A stretch of DNA of 64,000 bases from Saccharothrix syringae (GCF_009498035.1 NZ_CP034550.1:5580001-5644000), one strand, 5' to 3'. Counted from the first letter of the stretch, positions 19,331 to 28,140 are shown. The notes: a model not told the origin generated them from the letters alone. Made by a program: numbers and translations.

Positions 19331-19614
19331 ACGAAGTCGTCGGTTCCCCCTCAAATCTGGTGTCGACAGCGTGATCGAAAGAGGCACCGATGGATCCGGA
19401 CCGCAGACCGGAGCCGGACAGCAGGAAGGCTCTTCATGCGTCAACAGCAACCGACACCACCCAACATTCCGCTCACCGGAATGTATTGCATCCCCTCGTG
19501 CGGGTAAATATGATCACAACACCCGACAGGCCGGTTGTGCGTTCACTCCGACCCTATTCATGCACCATGCTCGCAGCGATCGCGGAACAGACAACCCCGA
19601 GAAGGAGTCTTCGC
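19331..19614. promoter_or_regulatory. Upstream region of lsr2-like gene
   Basis: AT-richer than its surroundings (about 19480-19560, with AATATGATCACAAC). It most likely holds the promoter of the Lsr2 gene that starts at 19615, although no single -35/-10 pair stands out. Confidence 0.35.
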
Positions 19615-19968
19615 ATGGCACAGCAGACCATCGTCCAACTGATCGACGACCTCGACGGCGGCGAGGCACACGAAACCGTCGGTTTCGCCCTCGACGGAGT
19701 CGACTACTCCATCGACCTGTCCACACCCAATGCCGACAGATTGCGCAACACGCTCGCCGACTTCGTCGCCAAGGGCCGACGAACCGGCAGCCGCACATCA
19801 CGCAGCGCCGGGCAGCGTCGCACGCGGACCACCGTTCCCGCTGGTGGTGACAAGCAGCAGAACCAGGCGATCCGCGAATGGGCCAGGAGTCAGGGACGGG
19901 ACATCTCGGACCGGGGACGTATCCCCGGCGCGCTGATCGAGGAGTTCCAGCAGGCCCACTCCGCCTGA
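19615..19968 (+). CDS. lsr2: Lsr2-family nucleoid protein
   Basis: 117 residues from ATG 19615 behind GAAGGAG. The N-terminal dimerisation domain shows the family pattern VQLIDDLDGGEAHETVGFAL-DGVDYSIDL, the middle (residues about 60-85) is a Gly/Arg/Thr linker, and the C-terminus NQAIREWARSQGRDISDRGR plus IPGALIEEFQQAH is the AT-hook-like DNA-binding domain (RGRI core). Lsr2 proteins bridge AT-rich DNA and silence acquired genes. Actinomycetes often have several copies; whether this is the main or an accessory one cannot be told here, but its place among insertion sequences favours an accessory copy. Confidence 0.85.
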   Translation: MAQQTIVQLIDDLDGGEAHETVGFALDGVDYSIDLSTPNADRLRNTLADFVAKGRRTGSRTSRSAGQRRTRTTVPAGGDKQQNQAIREWARSQGRDISDRGRIPGALIEEFQQAHSA

Positions 19969-19974
19969 AATCGC

Positions 19975-20786
19975 CTTGCGGGCCAATGACACCCCGCCCG
20001 CCCGGTAGGTGCCCAGGGGCGTCGCGGCCGGATCGGTGACGGTGAACCACGGCGTCAGCGGGTAGCCGGGACCGCCGGACTGGCCGACGAAGGAGTAGTC
20101 CTGGGTCAGCGCGGGCGTGCCCGAGCCCTTGGCGACGGTGATGCCGGTGAGCGCGGTCATCGACGCGGTCGAGGCGGCCTGGTCGTCCTGCACGTACCCG
20201 GAGGCGTAGAGGGTCAGTACGGTGCGGCCGGGCGTCTTGAGCCTGGTGTTGATCGCCGAGCGCACGGCGGACAGCACGACGTACGTGTTGGGCAGTACGG
20301 CGAGCTTGATGGCGCTGAGGTCGAGGTGCCCTTGGTCAGGTCGCTGAGCAGGTAGTGGCGGACCGGCGTGCCCAACCGGGTCAGGTCCTCCACGAGGTTG
20401 GGCAGCTGGTCGCCCGCGAACCCGTAGGAGTTCTCCCCAGCCGGTGTGAGCGCGGCCTGGTAGTTGGGCGACACGTCGTCCGCGAACACCGCCACCTGGG
20501 GTTGGTAGGCGCTCGCGCCGCCGTGCCGGATCTTGTCGACGGCCCGGAACACCGACTGGAGGTTGGCCCACAGCGCTTCCAAGTCGCCCGCCCTGTCGGG
20601 ACGGCCGAACCAGCCGACGCCCTGCAGGTCGAGCAGGTGCACGGCCCGGCCGCCGATCCCGGCCGCGATCAGGTTGCGGCGCAACACCCGGATGCTGTCC
20701 CACAGGTTCGTGACGGTCCTGGAACGGGATCGGCCGGCAGTCCACCTCACAGGCGAGCAGGGTGCGGGTGTCGTCCTCGTCCATCC
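19975..20786 (-). pseudogene. Glycosidase (GH42-like) fragment, truncated at both ends
   Basis: The minus strand encodes NLWDSIRVLRRNLIAAGIGG, AVHLLDLQGVGWFGRPDRAG, AVFADDVSPNYQAALTPAGE and GTPVRHYLLSDL, then after a slip at about 20335 DLSAIKLAVLPNTYVVLSAV, a Ser-Gly-Tyr strand and PLTPWFTVTDPAATPLGTYR. The layout (catalytic barrel end, then a trimerisation-type Rossmann domain with HYLLSDL) resembles GH42-like glycosidases. It is cut upstream by the IS at 20787 and downstream next to the lsr2 stop, leaving about 270 residues. Substrate unknown. Confidence 0.45.
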
Positions 20787-20787
20787 T

Positions 20788-20815
20788 GTGCCGCTCGAAA
20801 AGTCATCGTCGCTGG
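20788..20815 (+). repeat. Left terminal inverted repeat of the 20.8 kb IS
   Basis: Begins GTGCCGCTCGAAAAGTCATC. Its reverse complement matches 21851-21878 except at two positions. Confidence 0.75.
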
Positions 20816-20851
20816 TAGGGCAAGGGGCCACCGTGTTGAGAGCATGGCCGG

Positions 20852-21850
20852 GTGATCGTGTCCCTGCTGTACAAGGTGACCCGGAGGTTGCTGTCCGTGC
20901 CGTCGGTGCTGCTGCGCGGCGAGGCGGCGAAGAACGCCGAACTGCTGGTGCTGCGGCACGAGAACGCGGTCCTTCGTCGGCAACTGACGGGTCCGGTCCG
21001 TTACGCGCCCGCGGATCGGTTCTGGTTCGCCGCCCTGTCCGGGTTGGTGGACCGTCACCGATGGCGGGAGATCTTCCCGGTCACGCCGGGCACCCTGCTC
21101 GCCTGGCACCGCAAGCTCGTGGCTCGTAAGTGGGACCACTCCGCGCGTCGACGCACCGGACGCCCACCGACTCGAGCGGCGGTCAAGAAGCCCGTGCTGC
21201 GGCTCGCCCGGGAGAACCCGCGGTGGGGTCACCGGCGGATCCAGGGCGAACCGGCCCGACCCGGCGGAAGTTCCTCACCGCCCAGGCCCAGGGCATCATC
21301 GCGGCGGACTTCCCCCACCTCGACACCGTGCTCGGCAGGCGCCTGTACGCACTGGCGTTCCTCGAACACGACACCCGCCGCCTGCACGTCACCGGCGTCA
21401 CCTCTCACCCGACACGGGAGTGGACGACCCAGCAGGCCGGGAACCTCGCGACTGACCTCGGAACGCGCACGGAGCCCCCGCGTTTCCTGCTACGCGACCG
21501 CGACGGCAAGTACGGCGAAGCGTTCGACACCGTCTTCCAAGCCGACGACCTACGCATCATCAAGAGCGCGCCACAGGCACCTCGGATGAACGCCCACTGC
21601 GAACGGGTCACCGGCACCATCAGACGCGAAGCCCTCGACCACATCCTGATCACCGGCGAGAGCCACGCACGGCATGTCCTCAACACCTACGAAGACCACT
21701 ACAACCGACACCGACCCCACCAGGCCCGCGACCAACTACCACCCGAAGCTCAGCAGCACCCCACCGCGGCACACGCCCCCCGACACCCACAGACCGCACC
21801 GCACCCGCATCCTCGGCGGACTCATCAACGAGTACAGACATGCCGCTTGA
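20852..21850 (+). pseudogene. Integrase-core (rve) transposase, deleted and frameshifted
   Basis: Starts MIVSLLYKVTRRLLSVPSVL with the family pattern EAAKNAELLVLRHENAVLRR, continues to RENPRWGHRRIQGE, then jumps directly to RKFLTAQAQGIIAADFPHLD. About 30 residues that normally lie between (the HTH end leading to the first Asp region) are missing and the frame changes. The rest, LYALAFLEHDTRRLHVTGVT, RFLLRDRDGKYGEAFDTVFQ and RMNAHCERVTGTIRREALDH, keeps the DDE residues. The native tail (ILGGLINEYRHAA, stop at 21850) is in yet another frame. Inactive. Confidence 0.75.
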
Positions 21851-21878
21851 CCAGCAACGACGACTTTTCGAGCGGCAC
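21851..21878 (-). repeat. Right terminal inverted repeat of the 20.8 kb IS
   Basis: Ends GACTTTTCGAGCGGCAC. It pairs with 20788-20815 and directly follows the native transposase stop codon. Confidence 0.75.
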
Positions 21879-21879
21879 A

Positions 21880-22226
21880 CGTCACGCCTCCAAGGACGAC
21901 ACGTCGGGGTGACCGATACGCACCAGGACGCCCAACCAACGAAGTGACCGGGCGCCGGGCCGCCACCGTGGCACTGACGGGCGCTGCCGTGGTGGCGACC
22001 CCCGGCTGATCCTCCTCTGGTTGTTCGGAGTCGACGGGGATCGGGCACCGCTGCCCTATGGTCCCGGTGGCCAACTCGGCAGTGGCCATCCGCACTCGGG
22101 CCAGTAGCCCTCGTCCTCGTAGGCCCCCTCACCCGGTCAACGTATCGGGCAACCAGATCGACCCGGCCGCTGCCAGCCGGCGGCGAGACCCACCGGCCAG
22201 CCGCACACCACCGTGATCGCAGACCT
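21880..22226. other. Gap without a supported gene
   Basis: No frame with start, motif and balanced composition. A short minus-strand scrap near 22130-22225 (CDHGGVRLAGGS, SIWLPDTLTG) is not enough to call. Confidence 0.3.
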
Positions 22227-22430
22227 TCACGGCGCCCACGGGTAACCGGCCACGTCCTGGTCGAACGCGGCATTCAACTCCGCGTCGCTGATCCCATCGT
22301 CCGGTCGCAGCGAACTGTCCCCGCCGAATCCGGCCGCGTTCAACACCGCCCACACAGCGTGGGCGACGGCCGCGTACTCGCGGACTGTCACATCGGCTGG
22401 CAGCAGGATCTCCAAGCGTCGGGTGGGCAT
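22227..22430 (-). CDS. Small acidic hypothetical protein
   Basis: 67 residues from ATG 22430: MPTRRLEILLPADVTVREYA, then an Ala/Val-rich helix, FGGDSSLRPDDGISDAELNA and AFDQDVAGYPWAP. Composition is convincing for a soluble acidic protein and no other frame looks coding, but there is no good ribosome-binding site and the frame stays open upstream to 22511, so it may be the tail of a longer gene. No family recognised. Confidence 0.4.
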   Translation of the reverse strand: MPTRRLEILLPADVTVREYAAVAHAVWAVLNAAGFGGDSSLRPDDGISDAELNAAFDQDVAGYPWAP

Positions 22431-22549
22431 GCCGCACAGCGTGCCCCGCGCATCCTCGGCCACGCGAGCCCTCGACCGCATTCCCCTGTCCCGGTGGTCC
22501 ACCCGCTGCACGCGCCGACGCCAACGACCGAGGATGCTCCTATAGAAGT

Positions 22550-22800
22550 TAAGCTGTCGGTATTGGGGTGGTTCGGGCTGTGTGGCTGATTGCTGTGCTG
22601 GTCAGGGCGCGGTAGACCTCGCGGGCGATGAAGCGTTTGAGGCAGCCGATGCCTCCCGGAACACCCTGAGCTCGCCTTCCACGACCGGTTGCCGTGCGTG
22701 CGCGACACGGTGTTTCGGTCGGGGACCGATGCGGCTCGGGCAGAAGCGGCGGGTGGTGTCGAAGCCGGGTGGCGGTGTGAGCGGGCTGAGCGTGGCGGTG
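22550..22800 (-). pseudogene. IS110-type transposase, C-terminal remnant
   Basis: Minus-strand pieces in neighbouring frames read DRNTVSRTHGNRSWKASSGC and GCLKRFIAREVYRALTSTAI, ending in TAG near 22553. The pattern (R-T--Y--R---EG-----RCLKRYVAREVYRALT) is the C-terminus of IS110-family (RuvC-like DEDD) transposases. Only this end remains. Confidence 0.45.
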
Positions 22801-22890
22801 GCCAGGGCACCGAGGAGGTGTTGGTAGCCAGAATCAGCCGGACGGTTGTCATCGCGGCGGAGAGGACCTCGCTGCTGGAGTGACCCGATC

Positions 22891-22980
22891 CATGGGCGCG
22901 GTCGGCAGCTCCGCCGACAACGCTGCCGAAAGCCTCAACGCATCCTTCAAAAGCGAAACTCCTGGAGCGCCGTCCACACT
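22891..22980 (+). pseudogene. IS3-type transposase fragment around the catalytic Glu
   Basis: The plus strand reads MGAVGSSADNAAESLNASFK followed by SETPGAP. This corresponds to SMGRVGSSYDNALAESFNATLKRE of IS3-family transposases, including the catalytic Glu. Flanking sequence is unrelated, so about 30 codons are all that is left. Confidence 0.6.
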
Positions 22981-23063
22981 CTGCCCGTGCACCCCTGTGG
23001 AGACGCTGAAGCCTGCTTAAGCGGACTTCAGGATGGCACTTTCGGTTACGGCACAGTATTGAC

Positions 23064-23690
23064 ATGCTGGTGCTACTGGAGGACGACCACCGATTGACCG
23101 ACTGCTCGCCCCGCAGACTCGCGATGGGGAGTTCCACCATCAACATGAAGCACAACGCTCCCGACAGGCCGTGGCGGGCGGGTGCGCCCCCTACGACATG
23201 GTCGTGCTGGACGTTGTGTCGTCCAACCTCAACGGCTACAGGTGTGCGAGCGGTTACAGACGACGGAGGGGCGGACGCCGATCGTGAAGGACGCTGAACC
23301 GGACAAGACCGAGGGCGGGACACCGATACGGACAACTACTCGGCCAAGCTCTTCTCCTACTTGTGCCGGTAGCCCGTCCACGGATCTTGGCCTGCAGGTA
23401 CGCCATACCGCGGCCCGCCACGCCGGGAGCCGGGAGCCGACTGCGTGCACCTGCCGCCACGATCGCACATCCGTTACGCTGATCACCAAAGAGTCCACGG
23501 CGATGGAATTCCTGCTCGGTCGTCAGGGCAAGGTTCTGTCCAAGGCCGTGCTCATCGCCGCAGTACGCGACGCAGCCCCTGTCACGATCCGAACCCGGTC
23601 GATGCCTCCGCCAGCGCCACGCACCACAGGATCGACACCCCGCCGCCCCGGCGAACCATCCCCCTCTGCAGCGTCAACCACCGGCCGAGC
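23064..23690 (+). pseudogene. OmpR-type response regulator, broken by indels
   Basis: Pieces in different frames follow the order of an OmpR/PhoB regulator: MLVLLEDDHRLTD (acidic pocket), YDMVVLDVVSSNLNGY (the phospho-acceptor Asp), DADNYSAKLF-like text for the DDYLAKPF motif, then the effector part LITKESTAMEFLLGRQGKVL, SKAVLIAAVRDAAP and DASASATHHRIDTP. At least three frame changes and several missing residues are needed, so it cannot give a working protein. It lies directly upstream of, and in the same direction as, the histidine kinase at 24020, as expected for its former partner. Confidence 0.55.
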
Positions 23691-24019
23691 AGGCACAAAA
23701 GGAACCGGATGAGCAGGAAAATCTCCCAACAGGGCTCATACACGGACGGATCACGCACCGGTCGTCCCGAATATCACCCCGTCGACCGTCATTGTGATGA
23801 CACCGACTACCACCGTCCATAAAAGTCATGTGGTTCACCGCAGCATTGATGAACAGTACCGACGGAATTTTCACCGAAGGACTACTTCACGTTTGCGCTC
23901 AAGCCAAGCAGAATCCACATGGACATGCGACACCAGAATATCGACAGCCTTCCGAGTGACACGGCACCACAACGGCACGCGACCGTACACACCCACCGGA
24001 CAAGCGAGGGAATTCAGAC
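23691..24019. promoter_or_regulatory. AT-richer leader before the histidine kinase
   Basis: No frame looks coding. Base composition is clearly AT-richer than in the flanks (for example around 23820-23900), and this continues into the 5' half of the kinase gene. A promoter for the kinase is likely here. Confidence 0.3.
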
Positions 24020-25465
24020 ATGAACCGCCGAGCACATCGCTCACGTTCACTGCGCAAGCAGATTACCCTCATTGCCACATTGATTGTCGCGGTGCCGGTC
24101 ATTGCGGCAACGATGCTTGCCGCAATGATTTCACGAAACAGTGCCATGCAACCGCATGCCTCGCCGGTGAAAGTCGACGACATGTGTGTAAGCGGCCATT
24201 TTCAAGATTCGAACGGGGCGGTCATGAGGATCTTTCCCACAGGAAGGATCCTCCTGCTGGAATGGGAAAATACTTGCAAGAGCGCCACCGGGGAGAACGA
24301 CGGAATAATAATGCAAATCAAGTCCAAAGAAATGATGGAATACTTCGAAGCCGGGGACAGCTTAACAGACAAGTCCATTGTCTGCGAAGCGTCGCACACG
24401 TCTTATGCGATGGTTCCCGACCTGTCTCTGTGGCCCTTGATCGATCCGAACGACATAACCTACTCGGTGGTTTCAGACACAGGAGAGCGAAGAGGGCGAT
24501 CATTGCCGTTGGCACAGGAGATGCTCGGACCAGGGGTCGAAAAACTTGCCCAGGTACAGCGCGCCCTCAATGGGCGAACCCTGTCGCTGTATAGTGGCGC
24601 GTTGCTGCTGATCGGCTTATTCGCCCTGGTGGTGTGGGTCGCGATGGGGCGGGTGTTGCGGCCGGTGGAGGCGATCCGTCGCGAGATGGCCGACATCACC
24701 GAGCACGACCTGACTCGCCGTGTGCCCGTGTCTCGTGGACGCAATGAAGTCGCCGCGCTAGCCACCACGGTCAATGCCACCCTGGACCGGTTGGAGGCCG
24801 TGGTGGAGGACAACCGGCGCTTCGTCGCCGACGCCTCCCACGAACTGCGCAGCCCGATCGCCGCCCTGCGTGCCGAATTGGAGATCGCCACCGCACACCC
24901 CGGCCTGACCGATTGGCCCGCCGTTGTCGATGCGGCACTGACCGACACCCACCGCCTGCAGCAGTTGGCCACCGACCTCCTCCTGCTCGCCCGCCTCGAC
25001 CACACCTCCACGACCACCCCCGGCAGCGACATCGTCGACCTCACCACGCTCGTTCGCGACCAGACCGCCCACCGGCGCAGCCGCCACGCCCTGACCGTCG
25101 ATCTGCCAGGCCGCCCCACCCCTGTACACGGCAGCCACAGCCTGCTCGACCGCCTGCTGGGCAACCTGCTCGACAACGCCGAACGCCACGCCACCACCGC
25201 CATCACCGTCCGCCTGACCACCGATAACAACCACGCGACCCTGGAAGTCCTCGACGACGGCCCCGGCATCCCACTCGAAGACCGCGAACGCGTCTTCGAC
25301 CGCTTCACCCGCCTCGACGACGCCCGCACCCGCGACACCGGCGGCACCGGACTCGGCCTGCCCATCGCCCGCCGCATCGCCACCAACCACCACGGCACCC
25401 TCCACGCCACCGACCATCCCAACGGTGGAGCACGACTGGTCATCACCCTCCCCCTGTCCCCGTGA
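24020..25465 (+). CDS. Sensor histidine kinase (HAMP-HisKA-HATPase)
   Basis: 481 residues from ATG 24020. A basic start and membrane helix (residues 13-36) lead to an extracellular sensor domain (about 37-190) with several Cys and Met, then a second membrane helix (GALLLIGLFALVVWVAMGRV), a HAMP linker, the H-box FVADASHELRSP with His near residue 274, N-box NLLDNAERHA, G1 DDGPGIP and G2 GGTGLGLPIA. All catalytic motifs are intact. It should autophosphorylate and pass phosphate to an OmpR-type regulator; the candidate upstream is broken, so it may be orphaned. The sensor half is AT-rich and holds TTA codons (for example in GDSLTDK and LLIGLF), the kinase half is GC-rich, which suggests a chimeric origin. 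Confidence 0.85.
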   Translation: MNRRAHRSRSLRKQITLIATLIVAVPVIAATMLAAMISRNSAMQPHASPVKVDDMCVSGHFQDSNGAVMRIFPTGRILLLEWENTCKSATGENDGIIMQIKSKEMMEYFEAGDSLTDKSIVCEASHTSYAMVPDLSLWPLIDPNDITYSVVSDTGERRGRSLPLAQEMLGPGVEKLAQVQRALNGRTLSLYSGALLLIGLFALVVWVAMGRVLRPVEAIRREMADITEHDLTRRVPVSRGRNEVAALATTVNATLDRLEAVVEDNRRFVADASHELRSPIAALRAELEIATAHPGLTDWPAVVDAALTDTHRLQQLATDLLLLARLDHTSTTTPGSDIVDLTTLVRDQTAHRRSRHALTVDLPGRPTPVHGSHSLLDRLLGNLLDNAERHATTAITVRLTTDNNHATLEVLDDGPGIPLEDRERVFDRFTRLDDARTRDTGGTGLGLPIARRIATNHHGTLHATDHPNGGARLVITLPLSP

Positions 25466-25565
25466 CGACTCGGACGACTCATCCAGCGCCGACCGGCTGA
25501 CCGCGTTTCCGCCCACCCTGCCGCCGCGGTGGTAGTCCGGGTGCCGCGTCCACGACAATGACGCG

Positions 25566-26207
25566 GTGCCCGAGCACCGCAACCGCGTGACCGGTCCGAT
25601 GTTCCAGCCGGTCGTGCAGGCCCGGGACATCCAGGGCAGCGTGCACGTCACGTCGGCGACCGGGCCGGCCCGGTCCCGCTACCGGGAGCAGGTGCGCCAG
25701 ATCGCCCCCGCCGAACTCGTCGGCCGGGAAACGGAGCTGGCCGAGTTGGCGGACTTCTGCCTGGCACCCGACGAGGTGGGTGCCTACCGGTGGTGGCGGG
25801 CGCCGAAACGGGCGGGCAAGTCCGCGCTCATGTCCTGGTTCACGCTGCACCCGCCGCCCGGCGTGCGGGTGGTGTCGTTCTTCGTGACCGGGCGCCTGGC
25901 GGGTCAGGACCACCGCGGCGCGTTCGTGGACGTCGTGCTCGAACAGCTCGCCGAGCTGCTGGCCGAGCCGCTGCCGGCGTTCCTGCCCGAGACCACGCGC
26001 GAGGCGCACCTGGTCGGCATGCTCGCCGAGGCCGCCGAACTGTGCCGGTCGCGCGGCGAGCGGCTGGTGCTGCTCGTCGACGGCTTGGACGAGGACCGGG
26101 GCTCGGCAGGGCCGCACAGCATCGCGGCCCTGCTGCCCGCGCACCCCGCCGCCGGACTGCGGGTGGTCGTCTCCGGCCGGCCGAACCCGCCGCCGCCGGG
26201 CACCTCG
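25566..26207 (+). pseudogene. NACHT-type ATPase, N-terminal fragment
   Basis: From about 25566 the frame reads MFQPVVQARDIQGSVHVTSA (an N-terminal motif common before actinobacterial NACHT domains), AELVGRETELAELADFCLAP, the Walker A region WWRAPKRAGKSALMSWFTLH and Walker B LVLLVDGLDEDRG, then RVVVSGRPNPPPP. Full-length relatives run on for several hundred residues (winged helix and repeats). Here the message stops at about 26207, where another gene begins in a different frame. The protein would be a truncated ATPase. Start codon uncertain. Confidence 0.55.
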
Positions 26208-26239
26208 CCCCGCTGCTGCACCACGCCGAGAACCACCGC

Positions 26240-27034
26240 ATGGTCGACGCCTGGTGGTACATGCGCAAACACCTCTGCTGGCGCCTGCGACTACGGCCCG
26301 GGCCAGCAGGACACGCCCTGAAGCAACACCTCGCCGACGCCCTCGACACCCGAGGACGGATCAGCGCATGGTGGCCAGGCGTCTACGAGGCCGAGACCGC
26401 GGCGTTCGGAGGCCCGGCGGGCATGAACGCCGCCCACGACCTGTTCTGCGCCGACAGCCGCGCCATCCTCAACCTCACCCACACCAAGGACCTCGAACTC
26501 GGCCGACGCGAACTGTCCCTGCTGCTGTGCACCACCCTGCTACGCGCTGCCAGCCTGGAATGGTACGAACAAGGCGACGTCTGGCAGCACGTCACACGAG
26601 AACGCCCTCTGCCCGCCGACGTCCCGACGACGAAAACCAGCGCCATGGCCGTCGACCTCACGCGACTGCTGCGCGCTGACACCTCCCCCGAAGGACCACT
26701 GCTGGGCACCGACGGCCCCTTGTCCACCACCGCCCCGTGGATGAACGCCTTCCGCAAAGCCGGCCACAGCCTCGGCACCGCAGCCCGCGAAGGAACCCTG
26801 CACAGAGGACTGCGCGAAGTCCTGAGCTACCTGGTGATCTTCCACTGGAACCGACTCGGACTACCCACCCGCACCCAAAGCATCCTCGCCCATGCCGCAC
26901 ACACAGCGGTGCTGAACCCGCCCGCCACCGCCCCGCACGAAAATCCCACTCAAGTACAGAGGTTGAATTGGTGTTGGCGGGGTGGAGTTGGCCCCGTGAC
27001 GTTTCTTGATCGTCGCGGTATGTCGGGTGGATGA
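26240..27034 (+). CDS. Thiopeptide-type RiPP biosynthesis protein (SpaB_C / split-LanB domain), both ends altered
   Basis: Homology starts at about 26205 (LAPLLHHAENHRMVDAWWYM) and the first ATG is at 26240. Then RKHLCWRLRLRPG, WWPGVYEAETAAFGGPAGMN, AHDLFCADSRAILNL, GRRELSLLLCTTLLRAASLE, WYEQGDVWQHV and WNRLGLPTRTQSILAHAAH follow. This is the C-terminal LanB elimination-type domain that in thiopeptide and lanthipeptide pathways occurs as a separate protein (glutamate elimination, or pyridine-forming cyclisation). The 5' dozen residues are fused to the NACHT scrap in another frame. The 3' end is replaced by the IS630 terminus at 26957, which supplies the stop at 27034. No precursor or other RiPP enzyme is adjacent. 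Confidence 0.6.
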   Translation: MVDAWWYMRKHLCWRLRLRPGPAGHALKQHLADALDTRGRISAWWPGVYEAETAAFGGPAGMNAAHDLFCADSRAILNLTHTKDLELGRRELSLLLCTTLLRAASLEWYEQGDVWQHVTRERPLPADVPTTKTSAMAVDLTRLLRADTSPEGPLLGTDGPLSTTAPWMNAFRKAGHSLGTAAREGTLHRGLREVLSYLVIFHWNRLGLPTRTQSILAHAAHTAVLNPPATAPHENPTQVQRLNWCWRGGVGPVTFLDRRGMSGG

Positions 27035-28140
27035 GGTATGTGCAGGTTGGAGGCATGACGCCCCGCCAGCAGCAGGCTCGGGAGCGCATTCGACTTGAGG
27101 CCGGTGCGCGGTTCGCCCGGGGTGAGAAGACCACGGTGGTCGCGGCGGAGCTGCGGGTGGGTGTGCGTCAGGTGGAGAAGTGGCGCCGCAGTTGGCGCGA
27201 GGGCGGTCTGGAGGCGTTGCGTTCGGCGGGGCCGATGTCGGTGGAACGGCTCTCGCCCGCCCAGTGGGAGCGGCTGGTGCGCGAGTTGGCCAAAGGGCCG
27301 TTGGTCCACGGCTGGGATCTGGGCGGGGGTTGGACTCTGGGCCGGGTCAAGACGATGATCGGCCGGTTGTTCCACGTCGGCTACACCGTGCAGGGGGTGT
27401 GGCGGCTGCTGCGCCGGCACGGCTGGTCGCTGCAGGTCCCGGCGCATCGGGCGATCGAGCGTGACGACGGCGCGGTCGGGGTGTGGCACGGGGAGGTCTG
27501 GCCCTGGGTAAAAGACTCGCCGCGGACCTGGGCGCCGTCATCTGCTTCGAGGACGAAGCAGGTCAAGGGCTCCAGGCCGCCGAAGGGCCGGAGCTGGGCG
27601 CCGCGCGGGCGGACCCCGGTGTTCCGGGTGCGCGGCGGACGCGGAGGCTGGGTCTCGACGGCCGGAGTGCTGTGCTTCAGGCCCGGCGAGCGGCCGCACC
27701 TGCTCTACCGGTTACGGCTGTGGCATGGACGCAAGGGCGAGCGGCGTGCCTTTACCTGGAGCGAGTACCGCGACCTGATCCTGGCCACCCACCACCGGCT
27801 TCGGGCTCCGTTGGTGTGGATTTGGGACAATCTGAATGTCCACAAGGCACACGAGTTGGTCGAGTTCATCGACGCCAACCGGGACTGGCTGCGGGTGGTG
27901 CACCTGCCCTCCTACGCGCCGGACCTGAATCCGACCGAGGGGGTGTGGTCGCTGCTCAAGCGGTCGCTGACCGAGTTCGCCGCCGCCGACCTCGACCACC
28001 TCGTGCGCGTGGTGAAACGCAAACTCAAGAAGATCCAGTACCGGCCCGACGTACTCGACGGCTGCCTCGCCCAGACCGGACTGACCCTCACGACAACACC
28101 ATGATCGCGCCAACCGCCATCACGAAATCAACCTCTGTAC
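26955..28140 (+). mobile_element. IS630-family insertion element
   Basis: Inverted ends AGTACAGAGGTTGA (26953-26966) and TCAACCTCTGTACT (28128-28141) match perfectly over 14 bases, and similarity extends a little further inward. The outermost TA on each side fits the TA target duplication of IS630/Tc1-type elements. The insertion lies in the 3' end of the SpaB_C-type gene; sequence to the right is a SARP fragment, so the two flanks do not belong to one gene. Confidence 0.75.
27031..28104 (+). CDS. IS630 transposase with a frame-swapped catalytic segment
   Basis: 357 residues. The N-terminal HTH part is EKTTVVAAELRVGVRQVEKW; C-terminal DDE parts are LVWIWDNLNVHKAH and LPSYAPDLNPTEGVWSLLKR. 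The frame is open throughout, but between about 27505 and 27575 it encodes VKDSPRTWAPSSASRTKQ instead of the expected VKRLAADLGAVICFEDEAGQ, which is present one frame over. A missing base near the GTAAAAG and an extra C in GGGCTCCAGG compensate each other. As written the first catalytic Asp (in CFEDE) is lost and the enzyme should be inactive. Confidence 0.8.
   Translation: MRYVQVGGMTPRQQQARERIRLEAGARFARGEKTTVVAAELRVGVRQVEKWRRSWREGGLEALRSAGPMSVERLSPAQWERLVRELAKGPLVHGWDLGGGWTLGRVKTMIGRLFHVGYTVQGVWRLLRRHGWSLQVPAHRAIERDDGAVGVWHGEVWPWVKDSPRTWAPSSASRTKQVKGSRPPKGRSWAPRGRTPVFRVRGGRGGWVSTAGVLCFRPGERPHLLYRLRLWHGRKGERRAFTWSEYRDLILATHHRLRAPLVWIWDNLNVHKAHELVEFIDANRDWLRVVHLPSYAPDLNPTEGVWSLLKRSLTEFAAADLDHLVRVVKRKLKKIQYRPDVLDGCLAQTGLTLTTTP

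Larger units (their letters stand above)
20787..21879 (+). mobile_element. Integrase-core insertion sequence with 29-base terminal inverted repeats
   Basis: The ends at 20788-20815 and 21851-21878 are inverted copies matching at 26 of 28 bases; adding one more matching base on each side gives 29. The element carries a single transposase pseudogene and sits in the glycosidase fragment. No direct repeat of the target could be confirmed, since one flank is deleted. Confidence 0.7.
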
